In this document: positions 51,385 to 60,890 of the stretch, piece after piece
Position numbering within the stretch: position 1 is the stretch's first letter
Layout of the letters: every line of letters starts with the position of its first letter
NCBI GenBank assembly: GCA_977006965.1
Contig: OZ345367.1
Span: forward strand, 2,604,001-2,668,000
DNA length: 64,000 nucleotides
Direction of reading: 5' to 3'
Source: Phymatolithon calcareum
Lineage: Eukaryota > Rhodophyta > Florideophyceae > Hapalidiales
The notes under the pieces: generated by a model
Told to the model about the DNA's origin: nothing
Seen by the model: the letters and a program-made list of their open reading frames with translations, nothing else
Databases searched by the model: none
Position numbers and translations under genes: made by a program

Positions 51385-53350
51385 CACATACCTGATCGTT
51401 TTCGACGATTTCTGGGTGGCCTTCTTAGGAGAAAAAATCAAGAAGAAAAACCGCGGATCTGTCGATCGCTCCCAGGCATAGCACAATACATTTTCACAGA
51501 ATAATACAGCTTGATGGTCAGCGGCGAGATCCTGTCCGAAGCTTGGGGGAAATATGTTGTAAAAGACGGGTCAAGAGCCGTGCTCAAAACTATCCAATGG
51601 ATCGCCTGCAATATTGCTGGTAGCTTAGATGACGACACGCCAAGGCTGCTCATCGCAGGTGGTATAGAGAAATCGTCACCTGGTAATGTTTTTTTTCGAA
51701 ATAAATAAGCAAATTCCCTCCAACGAAACATCTGTCGCCGATTACATGAAAACAAAACTGCACACCCGAGATATCGCCCGCGTTAAAATCATTTCGCACA
51801 AACACATTTTTCTCACTGTATTGCGGCGTCTGTCAAATCATCGTTGGCCCATGGCAGAGCAAAAACGGCGTTTCCAAAATTCCAACTCTTCCGGGGGACT
51901 ACCGCACAATATCTGACCTTCTAAAAGCAACGAGACGTAATTAAACTTGTACATTGTGTGCATCTGCAAGCTGTTTTGTCCGTTAACCATTCCGAAAACG
52001 CGCCAAACACTTCAAATAAACAAGGATCACATCAAGAGCCGATCGCTAAGTTGCTTGATTTCAATATAGCGATCAGACACCAATGGCACTAAAGAGGTGA
52101 GTTGAATGGGCCCATCATGAAGACATCATAGCTCTGATTGAATTAGTCTTGTGTGACAAGAGCAAGTCATGATTGCGCCTCGCATAAAGCGAGCAGACAA
52201 TTCTAGTCAAAAGGCCTCACTCAACAGTCGAAAATCGTGAGGTTCCTGGGCCCAACAGAACCGCGGAGCCATGAAGAGAGTGTTGCCAGATAAAAGATCC
52301 CACCGCCTCGCCCCATGGTGAGAATCGTCATCCCGCGCTTCGCACTGGGCCGCCGGAAAGCTGTCGGTGACAAACCGTGCCTTGCAATATTCGCCGTCGT
52401 TTGCGTGATAGGCGCTCAAAAAACCACATCCATGCCAAAGAATCTACGGGTTTGTGAAACGCGTCCTCGACATTGACGTTTCCTGGGCCTTGTGGTTTTT
52501 GCGAACTTCTACAAGTGTCGGTTGCTGCACACGTACATGACACTGCCTCACACAAAAAATGCGTTCTTTGGCCCGTTCAAGACTGTTTCACGTCTCCCAC
52601 CGGCTGTGTCACTGAGAGCATATTGAGAAACTTCGATAGGTACCGGAAAGCCATAGATCGTCGCTGCATATCGGCTGGCATATATTCTGGCACCGATATG
52701 GAAGCGTGAAATGCTGATCTGGGCTGCTCCATGACTGCTGTAGGTTCTGGATTCGAGGCGTCTCCAAGCATGGTGTGGTATATGGATCCACGGGGCCTTG
52801 CCGCAACAATCATCTCCGTGCTCAGACGTGTATGACATCATCGATGGTCTGCGCGCAGAGTATGATAGGTACGAGGTGGACGGGGATAAGGCGGCCTCAA
52901 TCAACTAAACCAAGTAGTACCGTCAGCGGATTTTTCTTGTGCACACAGTGCGCGGCCAGGAGGACTCTTAGCAGAGTATGTCGTTGTGTGTATTAAGGAA
53001 TAGCAGAGGTACGGTTTGGCGTGCTGAGTACTGAACTTGAACTCGTATGCTTGGCGGCAGGGGGTTACAGAAAGATCCTACACGTAGATGTTGTTTTTTA
53101 ATCAGTGCATGGGAGATGCTCTTCTTCTTAGAGTAAAGTGGAGAGAAGGAACCATTTGTTCAAAATTCGTGAAATTGCCAGTTTTGGAGGTCATTCTGGA
53201 GATATGTACTACAACTAGGTCAGCAGCATATGCAGGGGTAGTGCCAATTCCATTGCTCGATATTGCTGTTTGTCGCGCAATTAAACAATTCAATTGCTCA
53301 CTACGGTTAGTCAGCAATTTGGATTGCAATTTGGATACTTCCCGCAATAT
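51385..53350. other. Spacer with coding-like scraps
   Basis: No supported gene. At 52740-52915 the plus strand reads GFEASPSMVWYMDPRGLAATIISVLR and, in another frame, VYDIIDGLRAEYDRYEVDGDKAASIN, protein-like but unassignable. 53270-53350 is rich in CAATT/AATTG words. Confidence 0.35.
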
Positions 53351-53941
53351 TCAAGTTAATTGTTTATTCATGCCTCTTCTCCTAGGCATAAGCGCACCCC
53401 TAGTTTCTTTCAGTTCTCCAGAGATACGCCGTTCAACGAGTTCCACTAGCGCAAACAGTACCTTTTTAAACGTATTCGTGCAAAAGACTTGGTCGTGCTT
53501 CGAGAGTGCACGAACTTCTCCGTCGGTGACGAAACTGATCGGCAATGACATGAATATGATGAGTTGCAGATAGCTATCCATCACCTTCTCACGTTCGGTG
53601 AGCTTCATGACAATAGGGGTCTTGAAACTGAATGAAGTTCCGGAGCGCAGATTACGATCTCTCGTAGCATGGTACACTTCCAGAAGATGATCCTCACGGC
53701 CACCACCGATGCAACGCTTCAGGTGATTGTACGGATTCGAAAAACCAGTACCCTTCTCGAAACAAAATTCGCTTCCTTCAGTGCATTGATCGCCCTTGGG
53801 ACAGAGGTAGACGCAAAACATCACATTTCGTCTTGTTCGACCTGATTGACGTGAATGGATATCTCGAGGCTGTTCGCGAAGGAGTTGCATTAGCTGCTGT
53901 ACAACTTGTTTCGGCTTCGGTTTCGGAATAGGTAGTACCAT
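53351..53941 (-). pseudogene. hAT-like transposase, N-terminal BED-finger part
   Basis: 196 codons on the minus strand. A BED-type zinc finger: CVYLCPKGDQC..., GTGFSNPYNHLKRCI with the C..C....H....C arrangement near residues 43-78. Then LTEREKVMDSYLQLIIFMSLPISFVTD, ALSKHDQVFCTNTFKKVL and LVELVERRISGELKETRGALM, the typical region before the hAT catalytic domain, which would begin with a DGWT-like motif just after. It ends at TAA 53351 without catalytic sequence, so only the DNA-binding part is left. Counterpart end fragment at 26222-26455 is on the other strand. Confidence 0.65.
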
Positions 53942-54095
53942 GATTGGAAGAGCGAAATTTGTTTAGGTGTTGTCGAGTGGGTCTGGTAGTGTGCTTTGGA
54001 TAAATGTACGACTTCACTTTTTATATTGGCTCTTCTATCTGTCTTTTCAGAAACGGCACTCTAGACACCCATACCGTTATACTTGAACGGATGAA

Positions 54096-54296
54096 TGAAT
54101 TCAACCATCCATGTGATCGTTCTGTTGTAGTGGTCTATGATACGCAGACCACTACAACAGAACGATCACATGGATGGATGGATGGATTTCTGTTTTATTG
54201 AAGCTCCCTTAGTCAATTATCATTGCACCTGAGAGACTTTTCGTTGCGCTACAATCCTTCGCTTACGTTGAACGATCACATGGATGGTTGAATTCA
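54096..54296. repeat. Two-tier foldback element
   Basis: Outer arms: 27 bp perfect inverted repeat, TGAATTCAACCATCC... at 54096-54122 and its complement at 54270-54296. Inner hairpin: 32 bp perfect arms at 54105-54136 and 54146-54177 with a 9-base loop (ATGATACGC). The outer and inner arms share the sequence CCATCCATGTGATCGTT, so one segment is present three times, once direct and twice inverted. The DNA between 54188 and 54271 is a copy of a second repeat also found at 59790. Confidence 0.9.
54188..54271 (+). repeat. Dispersed repeat S, copy 1
   Basis: TTTCTGTTTTATTGAAGCTC, then CAATTATCATTGCACCTGAG, ending CTTCGCTTACGTT; about 90 percent identical to 59790-59876. Inside the foldback element. 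Confidence 0.85.
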
Positions 54297-56639
54297 GGAA
54301 CGTTGTAACTGTATACAGTACGTAGAATTTTACGTACCTAACACTAGGGGAGCATGGCAACATTTTGGCCCGATAGTTATTTAGTTGATTTGGGCCAAAA
54401 TGGTGCAGTGCTCCCCCGGTGAACGCTTATACTGGCCCAAGTTATATAATAAAATTAGATGCTACCGACAACCAATTACCACGTACTACGCATGATACAT
54501 TTGAAGTGATCGTTATTTCCGACAACTCTGCTCTTGCTGAACTATACACTTTCGTACAACCTACCTACCAGCAATTCGAATTGCAATTCTTCATCAGAAC
54601 CCAATTTGGGTCGAATTGATACGAATTGCAATTAATTGCAATAGCAATGGATTGCGCACGACCCCTTAGCATATGTCGAATGCCAACGATTCGAGGTCGT
54701 GTTGTATTTTGCGGAAGTAGCATGGAGCTGATTCAGACAACAAAGGGATTCCCAAACCGATATCCACAACAGTTTTGTAAATCTCAGGTCCTGCACGTGC
54801 GCCTTCTTAACTTCGAAGAGAGCCGAGCAAGGGTAATGTATCAGTCAGAGCGCGCACACACAGATTCCAGTCGGATACGAGTTAGAAGGGCATGAGCACA
54901 GCAGTTCGAAAGCGGACGAAAGGGTGCGTACGTACTTCAATAGCGGTGTTTAGCTCGCTTAGAAGAGCATTAATATTGATCTTTGAAGCGATCTGACCAC
55001 CGCTGCCGGAGAGCTTAGGCACCGCTTTGCACTTCCAGAGTGATGACATTTCCATTTCACATGTACTATGGGACGGAAAACTCTAATCCCTACACGTATA
55101 ATATCAGCGAGTACATGACATGTGCTCGCTCGAGGGCGATACAGTGTGCCATTCTCGAGCAATGACGCCATTGCCCATGCAGTCGACATAATTTACAGTA
55201 CTGGCTGCATCGTTAACTTCTTGGTCGCCACCTCATTACAGTTGCTGTGTATTGGGAAAGAGACGAAGTACAATCTAAAAATGATAAAAACAGCGTTATT
55301 ATTCTGCACTGGCCAAAAGACGACCATTTTGCCATTTTCAAAACGAGTAATTCGTCATTTTCCACGGCGCGAGCTCCCCCAGTGTCAACGTTTTGAATGT
55401 TGACTTAGATTCGTCAGTACTGTAATGATTTAAGAGTTTGCGTTCCTCCTGCTTGTGCATGTCCCCATCTATTTGTTGTCGGGAGATACGCATCATAGAT
55501 GAGGTCCAGAGAGGGTCCGGCGTTCGAATCCGGGGTGTGTCTGTTATCGTGAAGAGTACGACGCAGTTATTAGCAGGAACCTGATAGGTACTGTAGAGGA
55601 ACGCCTAGTAGGGAGTGTGCAATAGTTGCCAATTTGTGCTAAAAATGGGCAGGTACTACAATAAAATCTTCAAAATGCGCTATATGTGCTCATCCTTTTG
55701 TTCGTTAATAAATCTCTTCATGGATTCGTCATTCACACGCAAGACCCTGGCCAGGAAGTACTCTCTCAGCTGCTCCATTGCAATCAGCTGTGCTACTATT
55801 CTTCAAAGAACTGCATTCGAGCACAGCCCCTCCACTTGGTGCATGCATCTGAAGCTTTTCCACCGCATATTCCAATCTGCATTGCACTCGCGCCTTGTAT
55901 CTTTACATGCGATTCGCCTTGTTGTGGAGAGTCCTGTCGCTTTTGGTCCAATGTCTTTCGAGTTCCTGAAAATTCTTCTTCGCGAAATTGCTGCTCTCTA
56001 GAGTGGCACGGTGCATGACGCCCGTGTTGTCGAGGCATTCTACCAGGTGGCTCTTGTAGAGCTCTTTGCTCGCAAGCAGAAATTTATGCTTGCTCAATCA
56101 GGGATAAAAGGGAGCCTCACCTCTTACTTTCTTCCTCTTGCATCCACTGAAGGCCGTCGCCGAGAGATGGGCCCCATCGGCGAAAAGGATGGCTGGATAT
56201 TACGACAAGACATGGCGAAATAATTACCCGCATTGTGCATGGGGTTCTTCTCTACTGCAGGCGTGCAAATTTTGTTGGACTTTTAGCTGATACAGGGGCC
56301 GAGGGGATCCCTGGAAGCCGTCAAGATGAGTGTCAAACGGGCATGACTCTACTGCCCCCTCACAGTCACGAAGATGGAGTTCATGGTGTCAAATTTTCTG
56401 CTTTCAATTTAGCAATGATTGGAAGCAATCAATTGATTGCTTCCACGGCGGAACGAATTATCTTCATTAACCATTAATGGATAAATAAAATACTGCAGTT
56501 TACCGTGGGCTGATGCAATTATTGTACTTACTAATAGCTCAGCTCAGTTAAATTTATTAGCCATGTCAGGAGAGACAACTGCATCAAGCGACAATTGCAT
56601 TGGGCTTACGGTTTTCCGGAGTTCTGACAAATTTTTTGG
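54297..56639. other. Spacer, no clear gene
   Basis: 54560-54650 is rich in GAATTGCAATT words. Two plus-strand frames at 55615-56001 and 56011-56223 are open but unrecognised; they do not show conserved motifs. Rest non-coding. Confidence 0.4.
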
Positions 56640-56960
56640 ATTGGATATAAAGTCATGTCAATATAACAAGGAGATATACAGTATACGATCATATGGAATA
56701 TTTGGCGACTTCTGCTTCGCGCAGTGTGTACCCCTCAGTGAGGTACTGCTCGCTCGCGAGGACGAAGTTATTAATACTTTCTCGCAAAAGTTGCTCTGGG
56801 AGTGCTTGCAGTCCTGACGCATTTGTAGAAGTGGAAGCAACTCTCAAGCAGAAAACTTTCTTTCCAATCTTGTGTTTGAGAGTTTCAATTGATTCCATGC
56901 TTGTCGACGTTAACCACCCCCTGCCCAGAGCCTCTCCAAAACTGTAGATGCGATACACAA
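56640..56960 (-). pseudogene. Fragment of a second tnp2-like transposase (C-terminal)
   Basis: Minus-strand frame with MYRIYSFGEALGRG, KHKIGKKVFCLRVASTST and LPEQLLRESINNFVLASEQYLTEGYTLREAEVAKYSI. The segment RESINNFVL..E matches RQCINSFVLKELH in the tail of the transposase at 46200-46270. Ends in DNA without further homology. Confidence 0.4.
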
Positions 56961-58079
56961 TTACGATGCATTGTTGTGGATCATATCTAGGCAGATTAAA
57001 ATGCGCAGTAATCTCGTAGGCACAATAATGCGCTCATGTGATGGACGGAGGGCACTTTCGAAAAACCTAACCTCCGCTCAAGATGATTCCTGAGTCCCAC
57101 TGACGACCTCATTGACTCTCCGCTATGTGCGACTTCTCAGCCTGCTAAGTTTACCAGCATGAGATTACAATGTGCACGAAATTCTTGACAAAGCGGATGA
57201 AACTGACTGCAGGTAGCCTCTCAGACGAGGAAAAGGTTTGTGGTTTTAAAGCTTAGCGACCATCGACACTGCCATGCCCATGGTCGGTGGACCCTATTTC
57301 GATCATTTATAAGCACTCTTCACCTGTTTTGATAATGTTATCTTTTAAGATAGGATGATGGGGGAATTAATCATATAATACCGCTCAAAGATGGCACTGG
57401 ACATTGAGAGATAGTCAGATTTGCGCAGTACTGATCGAATTAAAAGCCTCAAGAGCAGTTTAGAATTATCAGGTATCAGACACGATTGCCCGGCGATGAC
57501 AAGATCATAAGATTGTCGCAAAACGGTAAGAAGTAGTTCAGATGAAAAATCGAGTTAATTTCTTGTCGTGTGCTCAGAGTTGAACCCTGCGACGGTCCAC
57601 GTGCTGTTCAAGAATGTCGGCGCGCACCAGTTAGTCGTGTTCATCCATAATGACAGCTGGTTTCCCGAAACGGGGACCTTGCGTGGCGTGACACCTGCAC
57701 CGGATACCTCTCTCCGTAAGCTCCCAAATAAGCACTGACCAGACCAAGACATGATTATACTTCTTTGGACTGCTGACATCATTGAGATGGTGTTAATTTA
57801 TGAGCTGTAACTAGAACTGATTCTTGGCTGAGACTGCTGCTCTGGTAGGCAGTGTCATGGACGTCGGCCGATATGTTTCTGTCCGCTCTCTGCGAGCAGA
57901 CGTTGGGTGTCGGCGCTGACACTAGAGATAGCCAGTAGTCGTGCGAGACGTGTGAGACTTTGCGAGTAACGACTGAGCACCGCGAGCGTGTTTTTGCAGA
58001 TGTCATGATGATCCTGTTTGCGAAAACTCCGCACTCGCTACAAAACTTGCTCGACGTTTCAATGAAATGAGCCGCAGAG
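56961..58079. other. Spacer
   Basis: No gene supported. A long minus-strand frame over 57779-58522 runs opposite the LINE remnant below and is taken as its shadow. Confidence 0.4.
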
Positions 58080-58873
58080 AGAGGGATGACCCGGAACACC
58101 CAAAAAGGCAAGAGCGAGCTCCTGGAATCCACTGAGACAAAGAACCATATATTCCGCCTAGCGCACCAGACCCTGTACCAATGAACAGTCAGGCACATAA
58201 AAAGTGCAAACGCAACAGTGCACCAACTGAAGCCTCTTGGGGTGTACATTCGGGGCATAAACATTCTGCAGTAATTCGCATCTACAAGTCGCTGATTGAA
58301 CCAAAGTGGGAGTACGCTACTAATCTCAAACCTTGGACGTGACAAAGCACAAGAAGCTATGTAAGAAGTGGATATGACCTTCTTTTTCCAAGTTTTCGGA
58401 GGCATTGCAAGTAGAAGGGTCGAGCGGTTCCGGCAACTATACAAAATGGAAGCACTAGTATACAGGAGAGAAATTTTAGCTTTCAGGATTCCGCGATGAG
58501 GAAAGGTAAGGAAGTTGGGCATTTTGTCCAGACCAAGGGAGAGCCAAAGTTCAAGGCGCTACAGTGCGAAAGTCGGGATATGGCCTCGATGGTGTGAAAA
58601 GAACAGTTTGCGGTCCCCTCCAAGCTTATGCAGGCAGGGAATACGGCTGGGAAACTCTGTCGATTCCTGTGTACCAAAGAAGGCGAACGATTCGAATCAA
58701 GAAGAAAGAGCAAAATGGCTGACAACAAACAAGACGTTATCCGAGCCATCGCCAGGTTTTTGAAGAATCGACATCGACAACTGGCCATGAAAAAGGCAAA
58801 CGCTGGGCTCCCTCAAGTGAGCACGGCGCTAATATCGTCTAAATTCGGGACGGTTACCGAGCATCACCTGTAG
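58080..58873 (+). pseudogene. LINE ORF2 C-terminal tail
   Basis: Plus strand, several frames: HSAVIRIYKSLIEPKWEYATNL (thumb segment, compare IFKSLILPKWECAIHL in the fragment at 15871-16772), DMTFFFQVFGGIASRRVERFRQLYKMEALVYRREILAF, EQFAVPSKLMQAGNT, KEGERFESRRKSKMADNKQDVIRAIARFLKNRHRQLAMKKANAGLPQVSTALISSKFG. The last part matches the LINE tail at 12300-12700. The RT active site is not present: 5' truncated, as usual for LINEs. Confidence 0.7.
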
Positions 58874-58939
58874 ACGCTACACAAGAATCCAGCAAAGAAA
58901 GAAGTGGACCGTGAAGAAAAGCTAAGAACAGAGAAGGCA

Positions 58940-59656
58940 CTATACTCTCTCTGCTATTCTACAATGTCTCCATAATTGAAAATATTGAAAATTGCGAGTT
59001 CCTGTAGAGACCACGCGACATACTAGAGGAACAACTAACGAGAAGCCGTTCCTGTTCAGTCTTAGGCGTACAACTGAGGTGTTGAAATAATCAACTGAAA
59101 AGAGTTTTTTAAGACAAACCGTGAGCATGCTCCGTTTCTGGTTCGCCGAAGATTGGTGTCGGTATACCGTGGAAGCACAGGTTCCGCCTGTTAATTCCTT
59201 TGAGTCAACCATTAGCAGCTTTGCATTGAAAAGGTACCGAACTCTAGGGCGTATGGCACTGACTTGGATGGAATGTGACCAAACACTGTGAGTGAGCGGT
59301 GTGTGAGCAACAGGGACAAGATGAACGGTGAGAGGTCGAGCATGGATTGCCTGGTTGCCGTTCAATGCAGATCTTCTCGTCTCCTCTGCTGTACGCACAT
59401 AGTTGACAAGGGCAACATTCTGAGACTCTCTGAAAAAGACAGCTCTTTGCTCGACCTTCATCTTTGCAAATAGACATTTGGTTCCTACTTGACCAACCAA
59501 TTGTGCGCCTCTTCTTTCTTTCTTTATTGCGTAAAGATCGCTCACGCAAATGGTAAGCATCTGAAGCCGTTTGATAACAGCTTCGCATTGCTCACAAAAC
59601 TTGAGTACCTCTAGCGGTTTCTCGCGACATAATTCCTCTACAGTGTTGAAGCCCAC
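58940..59656 (-). CDS. Hypothetical ORF, 238 aa
   Basis: An open frame of 238 codons from ATG 59656 on the minus strand. First half: GFNTVEELCREKPLEVLKFCEQCEAVIKRL, Cys/Lys/Glu-rich and helical; the second half is basic with scattered hydrophobics. A C-x2-C pair (residues about 21-24) is seen but no full zinc motif. It faces the LINE tail just to its left in the opposite direction. No family recognised; could be a relic or real. Confidence 0.3.
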   Translation of the reverse strand: MGFNTVEELCREKPLEVLKFCEQCEAVIKRLQMLTICVSDLYAIKKERRGAQLVGQVGTKCLFAKMKVEQRAVFFRESQNVALVNYVRTAEETRRSALNGNQAIHARPLTVHLVPVAHTPLTHSVWSHSIQVSAIRPRVRYLFNAKLLMVDSKELTGGTCASTVYRHQSSANQKRSMLTVCLKKLFSVDYFNTSVVRLRLNRNGFSLVVPLVCRVVSTGTRNFQYFQLWRHCRIAERV

Positions 59657-59789
59657 TCATCCAAAAAACTTGCGACTTGAGGTTGTGCGTCTTTTATGAA
59701 GTCTACTTATTGGAGCAAAGTTGGTACAGCTTGATAATGGCTTCACAGTGGCTTATTTATCCCCGGATGGTCTCCCTGGATTGGATTCG

Positions 59790-59876
59790 ATTTCGGTTTA
59801 ATTGAAGCTCCCTTTGTCAATTATCATTGCACCTGAGAGGCTTTTCGTTGCGCTACAAACCTTCACTTACGTTTTC
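59790..59876 (+). repeat. Dispersed repeat S, copy 2
   Basis: GATTTCGGTTTAATTGAAGC, then GTCAATTATCATTGCACC and TCACTTACGTTT; partner of 54188-54271 but without the flanking foldback arms. Confidence 0.85.
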
Positions 59877-59960
59877 ATTTTTAAGTAGTTGACTTCGGAC
59901 ATTTTCTTTGGACAGTATCAACTGCCATTTCCAGCATTGGAGTGCGTACAGGAGGACTCC

Positions 59961-60265
59961 AGTAGCAAAGAGGACAGAGCGAAGCAATCGACCCCTCACC
60001 ACCAGCATCTTCAACTCCAGTAATAAAGAGGACAGGGCGAATCCATCAGCCCTTCACGCCATAATGGGCAACACCATTAGCAATAGAGGACGGAGAGAAT
60101 CCATCAACCCCACACCACGAGAATCGGCAACCCATGTAGCAAAGAGGACAGAACGAATCTATCAACCCCTCACCACCAGAGTCACACCAAAATAGACATC
60201 ACCAGAATCGACCACTGCAGCAGCAAAGAGGACAGAATCGATCAACCCCTCGCCGCCAGAATCGA
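59961..60265 (+). repeat. Minisatellite, five units of about 57-85 bp
   Basis: Each unit starts (A/T)(A/G)(T/C)AGCAAAGAGGACAGA or close, followed by CGAATC.ATCAACCCCTCACC and a GCCA/ACCAGAATC tail. Units start near 59961, 60018, 60075, 60134 and 60219. The frame is interrupted, so it is not a protein repeat. Confidence 0.8.
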
Positions 60266-60284
60266 CACCAAGCAGATAAGATGG

Positions 60285-60890
60285 TTGCCCTGGAAGAATT
60301 TGGTAATCGACCGAACGTTTGTCATCTTCGCCTTGGGAAAGTCCGTAACCAATGAATCGCCGTGGCCTGAAGTGAACCTTAACTGTCCACCAAACGGCAG
60401 CGCCGTGTCGTCACCTAGGGCCTATTGGCCCAGGGCGGTCCCGACCACAGGTCCGGTTGACGGTTTGACACGTGGAAAACACTATACGCCGCTGCCCCAC
60501 ACCGTCGGCGAGGCATACCTCAACGCAACCGTCGCCGTATTGCATCATCCGCTTGCCCGCTGCTCTGCCCCACACCGCCGGCGATGCAGGTCTCAACACT
60601 GTCCTCGCCGAACTGCGTCGTCTGCCTTGCCGCCGCGCTTTGCCGCACTATTGGAAATCAATGACTTGGCTGCGCCCTGTGTCAAATACGCCGTCCGGCT
60701 GCGGTTAACCTGCTGTTCGCCCCACGAGACGCCGGCCAGTTCTGCAAAATACACCGCCTGGCTGCCGCGTCATGCCCCCCGGGAAGTGCATGCCTTGTCG
60801 GCGCCTCTGCAAAATTCACCGTCCGACCCCGATGGTGGCTACTCTCCGACGTATCGCAATGGACCCCGCCCGCTGCCGTGCTTAGAATGA
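60285..60890 (+). CDS. Hypothetical GC-rich ORF with internal duplication
   Basis: 201 codons, directly after the minisatellite. The product is Pro/Ala/Arg-rich with no hydrophobic core, signal or domain. At the DNA level 60493-60562 and 60570-60640 are an imperfect duplication (GCCCCACACCG.CGGCGA.GCA), which would keep a GC-rich frame open by chance. Coding status doubtful. Confidence 0.25.
   Translation: MPWKNLVIDRTFVIFALGKSVTNESPWPEVNLNCPPNGSAVSSPRAYWPRAVPTTGPVDGLTRGKHYTPLPHTVGEAYLNATVAVLHHPLARCSAPHRRRCRSQHCPRRTASSALPPRFAALLEINDLAAPCVKYAVRLRLTCCSPHETPASSAKYTAWLPRHAPREVHALSAPLQNSPSDPDGGYSPTYRNGPRPLPCLE

Noticed and set aside
55520-55555. tRNA B-box-like GTTCGAATCC
   Set aside because: A standard 5-bp T-stem around the loop does not form, and no A box or acceptor stem is found at tRNA distance.
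57779-58522. 247-codon minus-strand frame
   Set aside because: It runs opposite a plus-strand LINE tail with matching LINE motifs; its own product is Ser/Arg-rich without a recognisable pattern.
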